Shown here: in pieces, positions 32,676 to 45,324 of the stretch
How the letters are laid out: each line of letters opens with the position of its first letter
Numbering within the stretch: the stretch's first letter is position 1
Assembly: GCF_010093815.1 (NCBI RefSeq)
Contig: NW_022985551.1
Coordinates: 826,614-890,613, forward strand
Direction of reading: 5' to 3'
Length of the DNA: 64,000 nucleotides
Origin: Pseudovirgaria hyperparasitica
Lineage: Eukaryota > Ascomycota > Dothideomycetes > Acrospermales > Acrospermaceae
Translations under genes and position numbers: made by a program
Notes under the pieces: generated by a model
Told to the model about the DNA's origin: nothing
Database searches by the model: none
Seen by the model: only the letters and a program-made list of their open reading frames with translations

Positions 32676-35600
32676 TCAAACATCATACTCCTTCGCCCTT
32701 GCATCCAGCGCCGCACGGATAGCATCACAACTCTCGCGCGCATCGCCAAACAACATCTTCGTACCCGGCATATAGAACATCGGATTCGGCACATCCGCAT
32801 ACCCACTCGCCATCCCACGCTTCATCACGACCGTACTCTTACTCTTCCACGCATGCAGCACGGGCATGCCCGCGATCGGACTATTCCGCTCCAGCGCAAT
32901 CGGATTAACGGTATCATTCGCACCAATGACGAGCGTGACGTCCGTGTCCGGGAAATCGTCGTTGATTTCGTCCATTTCGAGGACGATGTCGTAGGGGACG
33001 GATGCTTCGGCAAGGAGGACGTTGCATTGGCCCGGCATGCGGCCAGCGACCGGGTGGATTGCGAAGCGGACGTTTATGCCGCGGCTGCGGAGGGTTTGGG
33101 TGAAGGCTGCGATTGCGTACTGGGCTTTTGCGACGGCCATGCCGTAGCCTACGACGATGATGACGGATTCGGCGTTCGCAAGGAGGTCGACGGTGTCGTC
33201 GATGCTGGCTTTTGTGATTTCGCCGTCGACTTTGAAGTCTGTTTGGGCGGGGGCCGATATGCCGCCGAAGAGCACGTTTGTGAGGGAGCGGTTCATGGCG
33301 ACGCACTGGGAGGGAAGGGGTTAGGTCGCGGTGCGGGAAGGAGGAAAAGAGGAAAGAATAGGGGACATACCATGATGTAGGAGAGGATGGAGCCGCTCAC
33401 GCCGATGAGGGCACCCACGCTGGTTAGCAGCGGGTTGTCGAGCATGAAGCCTTCTGCGACGAGGGCGAAACCTGAGTAGGCGTTGAGAACGGTGATGACA
33501 ACGGCTTAGACATTTGTTAGAACCAGATTTCTCTGCAGACAACATGACATGACCTACGCATATCGGCTCCTCCAATTGCCGCTGTCGTGGTATACCCCTT
33601 CAGGAAACTAAGTGCTGTGCTTGTGCCCAGAGCTGCAGCAGCAACAACCGGTGCTCCGGGCGCCATGGTGATGAAAGCGCCCATCGTAGCAACATTAGCC
33701 GCGAGGAGACCTCCATTGATGGCGTGCTTCCCAGGCAGGATTGTAGGCTTAGAGGACATCCTGCCCGCCAGTTTCATAAACGCAACAAGAGAGCCTGTAA
33801 AAGTAACGCCGCCTAAATCCAGTCAGCACGTAGCCTTCATGAGAACACCCAACAAGAGACTTGCCAATGACAACTCCTAGATATGCCGACACGAGATGCA
33901 ATGTAGAAACATGGTCAATGCCGCCCAGCACACTACCAATACTCGTCAGGACCGCAGCCAGACCAACAACAGAGTGTAGAAGAGCTACTGTCTGAGGCAG
34001 GCTGATGGGCGAAACACGAGATCCAAAGACAGCACCAATCATGCCGCCAATACCAGCTAGTCCAGCAAACTGCACAAGCACCTCCATCGAGAATCCCACA
34101 GCATGGAGCGATGCAAGGATACCTGTGCTGACACCAAGCATGCCAAGAACATTGCCTTGCCTCGCCGATGTCATCGAGGAGAGGCTCTGGATAGACGTCA
34201 TACAGAGGACACTGCTGAGAAGATAACCCCCCTGCACAAGCCCTGCAGCTCCAGTCGTGGCAGCTGCAAGATACCCGCCACCGAAAAGCAGTGCAGGAAC
34301 ACTATACAACCAGGGATACTCCGGAGGATCAGTAGGCCGCTTGAACATGTCAAGCATCCGTTTCGTTATAACGAACCCTCCCGAGATGTTCATGAAAGCC
34401 AAAAGTACCGATGCCGCTCCAAGGGCTTGAGGGATCGTCTCTGGGAAGAATCCGCCGCCCATCACGAACAGACCGCCGATACCCACCATTCCGGAGATCG
34501 CGTTGGTGACGCTCATCAGTGGTGAGTGCAGAGCAGGCTGTACTCCCCAGACTGCACGATAGCCGATCATACCAGACAGTGCGAAGATGAACGTGTTGCC
34601 CATGAACACGGGTCCTGTTGCTTTGGCAAGTCCAAGAACAGTCCCCATACCGCCCGTCACCAACGCAACTTCACGCGACGTCTTCTGCCATGGCGTCAAC
34701 GCCACTGCAACGGTCTCAGGGGTGACAGTAGCCCCTGCATTTGAAGATGATTGAGGAGGCGTAGGTGGGACTGGTCTTGGAGCAGGCGGGATGATGTCGC
34801 CGTTCTGAGTGACGATGGAACCGCGAACCACCTCGTCTTCAAAGTCAATGCCGAAATGCTTCTCCTGGGGATTCATGGAAAGAAGAAACTTGGTGATGTT
34901 GTTTGAATATAGCGTAGATGACTGTGTGGGGAGCCGTGAAGGAAGATCAGTGTACCCAATAATCGTAGCGTCCTTGTATGTCGCGACTTGTCCAGGAACT
35001 GTGGCCTCACAATTGCCCCCTGCCTCTGCTGCTAGGTCCACAACGACTGAACCAGGTCTCATAGCTGCCACCATCTCGTTGGTGATGAGCTTCGGGGCGG
35101 GCTTTCCGGGGATCAGAGCTGTAGTGATGATGATATCAACTTCCTGTGCCTGTTCCATGAACAGCTTCATTTCGGCTTCAATGAACTCTTTCGACATGAC
35201 TTTTGCATATCCTCCCGCTCCGTCGCCCGACTCTTGAATTTCTACTTCAATGAACTCCGCACCAAGCGACTGGACCTGCTCTCGTGCAGCCGATCGTGTA
35301 TCAAACCCGCGCACAATTGCACCCATGCGGCGAGCTGTTGCAATGGCACTCAGTCCAGCCACACCAGCACCGATTACCAATACCTTACAGGGCGGGATCT
35401 TGCCAGCGGCCGTGACTTGTCCAGTCAAGAATCTTCCAAAGTGGTTGGAAGCTTCCAGCACAGCTTTATATCCAGCAATATTAGCCATGGAGCTCAGAGC
35501 ATCGAACACCTGCGCGCGTGAGATCCGAGGTATCATGTCCATGGCGAAACTTGTGCTTCCTCGACTTGCGATCTTGGCTACGAGATCTTTGTTTCTGGCT

Positions 35601-36231
35601 GGATAGAGAAACGAGATGATAACACCACCATCACGGAGCTGACGGACCTCATTGCCTTCGCCTCCGTCGGTGGGAGGGCGCACTTTGAGGAGGACATCAC
35701 TTTGTGACCAGATCTCCCCCGGTCCGACGAGGGTAGCGCCAGCCTGCTTGTATGCCTCGTCTGTAAATTGAGCTTCAGCACCAGCTCCACGCTCGACGAG
35801 CACTCGTTGGAAGCCTTTCTTGAGCAGCAAGGCTGTATTCTGAGGCGTCAAAGCGACACGACGCTCGCCAGGATAAATTTCACGAACCACACCAACGGTA
35901 AGCTCGGAGTATGGACGAGGTGGATGCGAGGGACTCGGTGGCGTGTGAGTCGTCTGATCTGGAGTCTCGGTGGCATATCCTGTATACTTTATCAAGCTCG
36001 TACAGGGATGAGGAATCGTCCAACACTTGGGTTGTGGCCAATGCTGGGCTAGGACGCGAAGAGCCCTTGAGTGCGCGACTGCTCATGTTCATGTTAGCTT
36101 TCTGCCAACGATGCAAGTTTGCACTAAGACTCACCATAGAGTGACGACGCTGAGCGTTGCAGTAGCTCTCCTCGTGAGTGCGTGCTTGCTCCGTACCGCC
36201 TCAATGCCGGCCGGACGCCAGTGAGTATCAT
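32676..36231 (-). CDS. NNT: Mitochondrial proton-translocating NAD(P) transhydrogenase
   Basis: Inner-membrane enzyme: couples proton entry to hydride transfer from NADH to NADP+, supplying NADPH. Five exons: 36231-36135, 35979-33865, 33812-33558, 33504-33371 and 33305-32676; 1,076 aa. Exon 1 codes a targeting peptide ([20 protein letters not shown], basic, no acid), found by tracing phase 1 across a 155-nt intron. Domain I (NAD+): [23 protein letters not shown] and [11 protein letters not shown]; domain II: about a dozen membrane helices from residue 470; domain III (NADP+): [57 protein letters not shown]. Intron 33864-33813 has a GC donor (GCAAGT). The fused alpha-beta order is usual in eukaryotes. 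S. cerevisiae lacks this gene; filamentous fungi keep it. Confidence 0.96.
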
Positions 36232-37477
36232 GGTCGGCACAATGGTCCGATTGAACTCAAGTCAAAGCTTGCAGAACGTCTATGGACATGGGCTCGTCGG
36301 CGAGGTAGTCCTGGAAGACTGTCGTGTCGTCTCGAGGTACGTGTCGTCCTTTGACGAGCAAGATGAGCAAGACGAAAGACAACTGCGGGAGTTCAGGAAG
36401 TCAAGTCAGGGTCAAGGTAAGCGTCTCCGTGTCCCGTGAGAGGCGCTTAGATTGTGTATCAGCGTCCTTCCTTGTCAGGCAAGCGGACCGGCTAAAGCGA
36501 GTAGGGTGTGATGCTGGAGGGTGGAGGTGAGCATTGAGGGCACAGCCAGATTGCTCAGCCCAGCCTGTCAAGCACACGAGAAATGAGTCGTTGGTCCCGC
36601 CGCTGGTCCCGCCCGCTTTGGGCGTGATTTTCCTCAGTGTGGGGCAGGGGGCGGGGCTGGAAAGCTGGGGTAAAGACTGCCGAGATGCGGGGCCGCAAGT
36701 GCATAGGCGCGCCATGGTTCGTTGCAGGCGCCGGCGTGAGTGAGTGATATATTCATCTCTCAGTGTGTCTCGCTCATTCAGTCATGAATTCAACTCCACG
36801 CAGTCAAAGGGCTAAAACACGGGCAAGAAGCTAGATTCATGCTTACAATCAATTACGCTGCGTTCGAACAGACAAGTCCAGCAAAGCATGGCAAGTTAAA
36901 GACGTGAAGTCAAGACAACAATTACGAATGACTGGCAGTGTCATCAAGCCTCGTGATGTTGTTGTATTTTGATAGAAGTAATCCTCCCGTCCATTCGTTG
37001 TCCGCTGGCATCTTCCTAGCCATTCGGATACGGAGTACAACCCAGGCATAACCTTCAATAACAATCGTCAAGCTCGACCGCTTCGTGCATTCGAAACCAG
37101 CACACAAAGTATTTTTCACAGACCCATAAGTTTTGTCAACAAGTGAGAGGCTAGAACCAAGTTTGAGAAAACAGACGTCCATCCACATGGACAATCAACA
37201 GCCAGTGTTACAGCTGTGTAAGAGAGGGGTTTGAGTACTCCAAAAAGCGAAACATTTGAAAGGAAAAGATGAGATTCATAATACAGTCTTTCGCAGGCAG
37301 AATGCACTGCAAATGATTTCTTTAACCGGCCAACCGATATGCGTGTAATGTTACTGGCGGCTAAAGAGAAAGACCAACGTCTCCCATCACCACCATCGAA
37401 TTATTGCCTTCAAGTGAGGATGCTGCTGACTCCTAGTGCTTCGTCCTTCCAAACAAGAATTGCATCCCACAAAGACT
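36232..37477. promoter_or_regulatory. Gene-free region upstream of NNT, 3' of DEF1
   Basis: 1,246 bases. The left part should be the transhydrogenase promoter and the right part the DEF1 3' UTR. Short ORFs lack coding character. No repeat or RNA gene recognised. Confidence 0.4.
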
Positions 37478-40419
37478 CTAATGACCTTGGTAATTGGAGC
37501 TCCAACCTCCGCGGTTGTAGCCGCCTGAGTTGTTGTAACCACCATATCCACCGCCAAATCCATAGCCTTGACCCTGGTGTGCTTGGTGTTGTCCTTGGTG
37601 ACCCTGACCACCTTGATGACCACCACCCAGACCTCCAAGACCACCACCATATTGGCTGTTCTGGCCGCTCAGATGGTTAGGATAGCCACCGCTGAAGCCT
37701 TGTTGATGGGACTGTGGGGCTGGGAGTCCTGCATTGCCAGCTCCACTAGTGTTCGTAGCAGATCCAGGTCGGCCAGGTTGGTTGAGTGAAGGGCTTGGTC
37801 CTGCGTTTGACTTGGACTCGCCAAAGGGCTTCAGCGAATCCTCCGTTCCAGATTGCTGTCCACTTTGTTGCTGCTGTTGTTGTCCATACTGGCTCTGGCT
37901 CTGGAATCCGCTTTGCTGGCGTCCAAACCCTTCAGATGCACCACCGAATCCAGATGCGCCGTGCTGTTGCGAGGAAGGCTGAGTAGAGCCTGAACGGCCA
38001 TAGTCACCGAAGCCACCGCCTAAGCCACCTTCGCGTCCTTGTACGGAAGAGTGACCAAATCCACCCGCATTTGCAGGAGAAGATGAATGCTGATCGAATG
38101 AGCTTTGTGGAGACATGCCGTAACCGTAATGGGGTTGGTTGTGCATGCCACTCTTTCCGCCTCCACCGTATGGACCATAGCCTTGGTTACCATAGCCACC
38201 ACCATATTGATTCATCTGATTCATATAACTCTGGTAGTATGGCTGGCTGTAGTACGGATGATTATAACCTCCGTAGCCCCCGTGTCCAGAATGTTGTTGG
38301 TGCAGGTTGTGGCCGGTCTGTTGAGATTGCGCACCATGTTGACCACTTGAAACCGGGTTTGGCGTGTTGTTTCCGCTGTTCTGAGCATCGGTATATCGAG
38401 ACTGTGGTTGCTGGGCCTGTGACGCGGGAAAGGCAGGTTCACCTGAGGCGGACCCAAAAGCGCTTCCGGCGCGTTGCTGGCCCGCTCCGGCGTCTTGACT
38501 AGTCGCCGGCTGCTGGCCTGGCTGACCGTATGAATTGTTATAGTAATTTTGATACTGGGTGCGTTGATGATCGGTCGTGTAGTAGGAGGTCAAATCATTC
38601 GGGGTAGATGTATAGCCACCAAGGCCTGACGGTGCAGGTTGCGGCTGTTGGCTCGGGCCTTGGGACTGAGAAGGATAGGTTTCGAACGGAGTCGAATGGG
38701 GAGCTTGGTGGCCGAATGGATCATACGACTTTTGCTGGGTAGGAGCGGTCGCCTCGGCTGATTGTCCGTAGCGGCTGAACTGGTTATATTGCTGGTTTCC
38801 TGGAGCCCCTTGTGTGAGACCAGGCGCTCCTCCGAGTGTAGTTGACGGAGACTGCTGTTGAGGAACTGGTGGAAGTCCTGGTGCCTGCTTGGGAGTCGGC
38901 ACTGCCTCGAGAGGTGCTTGCTCAGCCGAAGCGGAAGTGTGCCGGGGTACTGGTGGGAGAGACGTCCTCGGCTGTCCTGTTGGTGAATGCTGAGGAGGCT
39001 GCTGACGAGTCTCTGCTGCTTCCCGCTCTTCATCCACGTCGAGATCTGCATCGGCATCGCCGTTCAGGCCTAGGCTCCCGAATTGGACGGCGGCCCGGTC
39101 GACCGCATTGTGCCCTGGCATTACGACGGCTTCGTGTTGCTCAAACAGTCTACGTTGATAGCTCGCACTTCGTCCAGGTGTGGCCGTCGCTTTCAAAGCA
39201 GTGGCAGCATACCCGCCCATAGGTGGACGAGGCAGAGCAGCAGGGGTACTTTGACCGGCGGGTGTTGCGTTGCCAATCACACTTGACGCATCAATAGTGC
39301 TTGCGACGGTCTCTGTGAGAGCAGGCTGTTCAGTAGCGTCTGGCAGATGCTCAACATTCTCTTCGGTAAGCTCATCCTTCGAGGGAGTGAGCTGGGGCTC
39401 AGGATCTTCTGATACGACAGGCGGAGTCTTATTCTCTGTGATGGATACATCAGGAACAATTTCGACTTCATCTGCGATTGGAGGAACCAATGATGCTGCT
39501 TCGCTCGATTGTGCTTCTGTAGTCGGGAGCGTCGATTCTGGGGCAGATTCGGGCACTGGTACATGAACCTGAGCTACTGGCTTCGGTGGAGCAGGTGCAG
39601 GCTTTGGAGCTGCAAACATACTGGCCCAAGTCTTTCCAACACCTGGCATGGTCGAGGCCTTCGAAGGCTCGGCAGCAACAGCTGCAGGCTCAGCCGCAGA
39701 AACCTTGGACGCTGGAAGTTTCTCAGCTTGAGTTTCTGCTTGGTCCCATGCTCCTGTGGATTCAGACGTTTCAGCAGGGCCGCTTGTATTATCCCATGCC
39801 GTGGATTCCGCTGTTGGAACGGATGTTTCGCCTTCTGTAACGCGCGGAGTAGTTGCAATAGTATTCGTGGCACCACGACCACCGCGAAAGCCACTCCGAC
39901 CTCTCTCGCCGCGACCTCGTCCAGCACGAGGCCCATCAATTCCGCGACCCCGACTTCCGCGGGTTGTTGGGAGAGTATCGGCGCTGTTTGCGGACGCATC
40001 CTTGACCTTCGAGCGAGAACGGTCCTTGGTCTTCTTTTTCACGTCTGCGAATTGAGCAACGTTACCTACAGAAATGTTAATGTCACGTCGTACTGATGTG
40101 TGGGCTGATGTAGTGAGATCTGAGTGAAAAAAATACCTTCTGTGATCTTGTCAATAGTCCGCTCCAGGTCGCCATCAGAGTCTTGCAAGCCTAAAAGCAG
40201 ATCCATGTCTGTCCAGTCTGGAAACATTTCCTTCAAGGTTGACAACTGAGCACGGTACGTTTTCTTGAGCTCAGCCAATTCTCCCTCATCTGCAGTGTGG
40301 TCTACGACAGCGGACGAGTCTCCATTCGGGTGTTTGCTACGAGGAGCACCTCGGAATCCACCTCGCCCTCTGACAGAGCTTCTGCCGCGACCAGAAGGCC
40401 TAGATTGCACTTCGGACAT
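37478..40419 (-). CDS. DEF1: RNA polymerase II degradation factor 1
   Basis: Def1 binds ubiquitin machinery and promotes removal of stalled RNA polymerase II after DNA damage. Two exons, 40419-40137 and 40065-37478; intron 40136-40066; 956 aa. An RGG-like basic start (RPSGRGRSSVRGRGGFRG) precedes a CUE domain at about 49-100, with ALKKxF-like LKEMFPDW, DLLLGLQDSDGDLERTIDKITEG, then NVAQFADVKKKTKDRSRSK, the diagnostic Def1 segment. A second RG-rich patch follows, then about 800 residues of Pro/Gln/Gly/Asn/Tyr-rich disordered sequence ending GGWSSNYQGH. In yeast this tail tethers Def1 in the cytoplasm and is cut off on damage; that is inference here. The promoter is shared with the divergent gene at 41384. 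Confidence 0.93.
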
Positions 40420-41383
40420 TATGTATGGGATATGCAGAGGGTGCGAAAGGATCGCGTGGGAGGGTGTAAAGGTTAAGAAGGTTCGAGGTAGAGAATCGAG
40501 GGATGACGAAAGCTGCTAGCGAAGAGCACTAGCCAAGTGAACAAAGGTGGTTCTGGGCAGCCGAGATGGAGCGGCAGCAGCCTGTTGGAGGGCCTTCTCT
40601 TGTGTATGAGAAAACCTTGCGAAAATGCGTTGTAAAGTGCGCCGTACGTTGATGAGAGAAGGGGAGGGTTTTACATGTAGGAGAAGAGGAGAGAAAGTCA
40701 GTTTGCGCGTGAGAGAAAGACGCGAACAAGGAACAAGACCTGTGGAGAGAAAAGTCCCTGCGCTCAGCCCTGTGAACGAATTGATCATGACAGTCGTTCA
40801 CCGCTGTATCATCATCACCTTAAAGTCATGTTGTCTTAGACTGAACCTTCACGCTGTCTATCTTATCAATAATGGTAACTCAACTCGGACAGCTTTTACG
40901 AGGCTTTGTCTGTCAATTAATGCGTCTCATATTTCTTGTACAAATTGTTGAGACGAAAGGGCACGCAAGCTAGGGCTGTCGACAGTGCGTGCCAACATAC
41001 AGTCCTATGCTACTATGTACCAGGCCCAGCAGCTGGGAAGACATAAAGTGAATGACACACACACAAGCTCTGGCATTTCTGTCTGGAACGCATAAGACCT
41101 TTAAGCTATGATTATATATTACATGACAGAATAGGGTCAGACAGACAGCGACGCGCAAAGACTTTTACACCAGCCACTCCGGCACTAGGAATGCGCGCCA
41201 CATCTGCATGACCTCGATCACGATCACGACTCACTCAAGCATCCACTTCAGGCATCAAGAACCTGAAGATCAGTGACCACCTTTGCTCTGCGGTCGTCAT
41301 AACTCCGCATTGATCTGACACTCCTATGATCAATTCTCTGGCCTCCAAGATGCTCAATTCATAATTGTTGCCCCTCCTACACT
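40420..41383. promoter_or_regulatory. Divergent region DEF1 / mitochondrial hypothetical gene
   Basis: 964 bases between two start codons on opposite strands. Short ORFs at 40516-40801 on the minus strand have no recognisable product. Nothing else seen. Confidence 0.45.
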
Positions 41384-42721
41384 ATGCTCTTCGCGCCGCG
41401 TACTGTGCGCAGAAAACCAGCGTCGTCCGCTTTGCACACCTCCGCTAGACAGGCTTTCAAACTATGGAAGCTCTTCGCTTCTGGGGCCCAACTTCCGCTC
41501 AGCCAGCGACAATCTCAACAACTCCTCGATACCCTTAAAAATTCCTTCCGTAGCCACCTTGATCGAGAGCATCCCCCGTCTGCGTCCGAGCCTACACACC
41601 CGGTCTTCTCCCATCCCGCATTGCCTGCTCCAGCGTCGAAACGATCGTCTGCCACGAACTCGCGCTCGGTGACAGATGGACATCTCCACTCTATCCTAAA
41701 CAATCCTCTGTTTGCTGTCAAGCCGACACAGGAATCCATACCGTCACTTGTTAACGATCCCTTGGGTTGGTTCCGCGGCCAGGTCGCCTTAGGGGCCGCC
41801 ACTGTGCCCAAGGCCGTTGCCTGTCTCGACACACTGCAGGCGAAGGGATATTTGATACCCGATGGATCAGGCGATAACAAGGCGAAAAGGCACCTTGTGG
41901 GCTCCTTAGTCTTAGACTGGATTAATATCAGTGGGCTGGACACGTCTCGGGAATATATGAAGAGTCAAGAGCTGAGCGCTCTTCTGACCAGATTTGTGTA
42001 CGCCGAAGACCGAGAGGACGTGATCATGGACTGGCTGGGCTTACCATCATCCGTCGCTGTGAAATGCGAGTTCAATGTTGCGGAATTCCACTTGTGGAAG
42101 TTGCGAGTCATGATCACATATCTTAAACTAAACCTAGCCATAAACGCCGATTCTGGATTAATAGCATTCCTGCGCTCATGGGATGTCCTGAAACTTCACG
42201 ATCCAACCAATAGGTACACACGAAAGAAAGCCGCCTTATTCTTAATCAAATATCTCGTCAGTCAACCCGAAGGAAAACCTCTAAAGTGTTCACCTACATT
42301 ATACGAGGATATCATAACACAAACGCCCGGCCTGCTGGGCAGAGCACCGTTCTTTGAAGCATTCTTGTGGCTACACCACCCCACAAATCCAAAGACTTCT
42401 TTTGCGACGGAACTCATATCTCGTAAATATGACGAGACGCTCAAAGTGCATGGACACCAACGGCCACCTGGAAAAGTTGGCGAATCCATCGACTGGTTGG
42501 AAATATTCTACTATGATCTCATGCAGCGATTACTCGAGGAAGGGAGGGAAGTAGAGGCTGTTCAGGTTCTTGGAAAGGCCCAGTTGTACAAGAAGAAAGC
42601 ATCCGCCACTCCATCTGCAGTAACGCCTACGTCAACCAGCATTCGAAGCAGATATAAGACGGTTGACAGCAAGGGCGAGGCAGAGAGCTTGGGTTATTTA
42701 AATGATCTAGGACTGACATGA
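41384..42721 (+). CDS. Conserved fungal protein of unknown function, probably mitochondrial
   Basis: 445 aa, single exon. The first 35 residues (MLFAPRTVRRKPASSALHTS...) are basic, hydroxylated and free of acidic residues, a good mitochondrial targeting signal. The rest is helical, with HLHSILNNPLF and DPLGWFRGQVALGAATVPKAVACLDTLQAKG in the first half and EALRREGREV-like EEGREVEAVQVLGKAQLYKKK near the end, a layout that recalls PPR/TPR-like helical-repeat proteins of mitochondrial RNA metabolism. I do not recognise the family by name. Start choice: the first ATG in frame, and the targeting peptide fits it. Confidence 0.75.
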   Translation: MLFAPRTVRRKPASSALHTSARQAFKLWKLFASGAQLPLSQRQSQQLLDTLKNSFRSHLDREHPPSASEPTHPVFSHPALPAPASKRSSATNSRSVTDGHLHSILNNPLFAVKPTQESIPSLVNDPLGWFRGQVALGAATVPKAVACLDTLQAKGYLIPDGSGDNKAKRHLVGSLVLDWINISGLDTSREYMKSQELSALLTRFVYAEDREDVIMDWLGLPSSVAVKCEFNVAEFHLWKLRVMITYLKLNLAINADSGLIAFLRSWDVLKLHDPTNRYTRKKAALFLIKYLVSQPEGKPLKCSPTLYEDIITQTPGLLGRAPFFEAFLWLHHPTNPKTSFATELISRKYDETLKVHGHQRPPGKVGESIDWLEIFYYDLMQRLLEEGREVEAVQVLGKAQLYKKKASATPSAVTPTSTSIRSRYKTVDSKGEAESLGYLNDLGLT

Positions 42722-45324
42722 AGCCACCCGTGGCTGTCCTCAAATATCTACAGCAGAACGATGCGTGAGTAAGTCATTTGAAGACTGGCGACTTAAAACT
42801 ACTATCACTGGGAGTCAGCTTCATCAAATGAGAGCCTTTAGTGTAGCATCTGCCATGGCAGTCTATCCTCGTCGAGAGTTTCCTAGCTCTGCCGCGGAAC
42901 GTAGCTGGGCGTTTCCAGGCAGACACTACAGGTATCAGCAAGCCAGAACACTGGGACGAACACGAGCTGCCAAGTAGGGCGGGCTCACGGGTCTTCGAGC
43001 TTCCTGGTGTCTGTGAGACTACTGGGTATAGATACCGGCTGGCTGGAGCCTTGCGTAACGTGTCCCAACATACGACACCCGGGTTTTCCAATACATGTAC
43101 GTTGATCTTGACTATTGACATATCGGAATGTCGATTCATACGCACCACTTTGCAGAGCGGCATGATCATTCCTGTGGTCTTCACAGTACATGACACCAAT
43201 TGCACGTCTGCTTGCCTGTGATGGCGAGCAGACGTTGAATGAGTGGATGATAGCCACCTTTGGCTTCAGCTGACCCACATCCTGGCTTCGGTTTGCCACG
43301 CCTCACATCGCACATGTGCTTGCAAGTGGCCTCTTTTGAATGGTCTGAAGCTCGGGTGTTCATACAGCTTGATTTGAGCTTATAGAGATTTGAGCCCAAT
43401 GCCCAGGCATCTCGTGCTTCGAAACTTGGTGCCCTGGTCGTTGCATGTAGGAAGGGCATAGCATGGAGGCGAAGATGCCTGGACAGTTGCTATAAAAACA
43501 GATGCGGCGGGGGTCATGCAGGCTTTAGAAGGCGTTCGAGAAAGGTCTTCCATTAGGCGACGCCATGGGTCTTGGGTGCCAGGGGCATCAGGACGGAGTC
43601 GTGTGGCGAGGCGTCCAATGTGTTGGCTCTGCGTGCGGCTGAGCTAGCATCTGGTGGACAGGGGACAACGTTATTCGAAGCCTTTTACGCTTTGCGGTTT
43701 TCGTTTGCAGCAGTTGTCCTGAGACCTGCTTGGAAAGGCGTACAATGAATGGGTTGAACACTGGTCAGAAAGCCGTGGCTCGTGGAGACGAATGCCAGCT
43801 CATCGATTATTTCGAAGTATCATTGTGTGTGGCTGCATGACCTATGTATCTTATGTATCCCGTGCTGTGCCTGAACTCATCATCTCATGTAGCGTTCGTA
43901 TAGCGAGCGTTATAGACGAAGAGACTAAATCCCTCGGAAGGCGGACTGGCGATCATTGTCTACTGTTGCATCCAGCATCCACCGTCCACCTTCACGGCCC
44001 GGGGAAAGATCTAAAGCTGACTGTGCCCGCTGCCCGCATCCCCATCCACGTTCTCACTTTCACCAGTCATCATTGACCTTTCGTCCACAAAGGCTGTAAT
44101 ATTAGTTATGGAGCGACCCGTCCTATCCTGGTTGTTGATCGCCCCTTCAAATCTTACGCGAGCGCGGCGGCGGCGGCGAGATGAAGATGTGTTGTGTCGT
44201 CTTATTGATCTCGCTCATCACCTTGAGCAACGGCGATTCATCGCCATCACCGTCATCCTCAGTCAATATTCATCATATTCAGCGCCCTCGCCTACGCCCA
44301 CGCGGCCGTGTCCCCTCGCACGGCATTTGTCGTCGTGCCGTACCCACGGCTCGCATTGTTGCGTGATTCCACCCCAGTTGATCGCATTCTCGTCTGCGCG
44401 ACTTCTGCCTGCCTGACTGCATGCACCGACATGCACGCCAATGCCAATGCCAATACCAATGCCACTTATGGCTAACAACTCTAGCTACAGCTACCGCTAT
44501 AGGAACAAGAAAAGCGATGAAAAAAGAGGGTCTGCAACAACGGGAACGGGCACCACAATCCCCCCCTGCACACCACGTCCGGACACGGACGGACCAAAGG
44601 CAGGGAGGCAGAAAATTCACGCTGTTTCGTCCTTAGTTGTCCCTTACTCTACTTCTGACGTCCGTCCATGATCGTGTCCTGAGCGCCAACACGCCCACGC
44701 CCACGCATATGGCCCCCACAAATTACTACTGCGGATATTTCAATCCGCCTCTATTATAGGAAGACTTTTCTCAGCCTTGTGGTGCTCAAACTCTTCTCCT
44801 TGACGCCAACCTCTCCGCGGACTTTAATCAATGGTGACTGCATGACTTGGAAGGCTTGGGAGATCGTGATCGCGAAGGATCATGCATGTAGCTTTGTGAC
44901 AAGTCTGATGACGAATCGCCCATCGCGGGCTCTATACCGAACAAAGCTCTGGCGGCCTGTCCATGGCACGATGGGAGTACTGCTGGGGTGACGGTGAGCT
45001 GGTTCGTGGCGTGCTCATTCTGTTGGCGCTGCGTGGTGCAGCATGGTCCGCACAGGTGGAATCTATATACATGATCGTTATGGACCCTGCTGGCTATTTG
45101 TGCTGCGTACGGACTGCTCCCGGCGACCTGGGTTAGTAAAAGGTAGGTGCATACCATGAATATATACTAGTCTCCGGACTGTGAAGCTGTATTTGGCCTC
45201 GATTTGCTTTTGTCCTGTGGCTTCCACCGCCCCAGTCCTTGCATCTCTGCATATTACTTGAAGCTGGCCCTCCTCCCCCAAAGCTTGAGCCGGACTTCCT
45301 GTGAAACATAACAAGCCGTTCGTT
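42722..45324. other. 2.6-kb gene-free region
   Basis: No ORF here has coding character, and none could be extended by splicing into a recognisable protein. No tRNA-like internal boxes, no transposon ends and no tandem repeat of note. It holds the 3' UTR of the mitochondrial protein gene and the promoter of the F-box-like gene; what the rest does I cannot say. Confidence 0.4.

Noticed and set aside
32397-33380. 327-codon plus-strand open frame
   Set aside because: It is antisense to the last NNT exon, whose protein is strongly conserved; the plus-strand translation is compositional noise.
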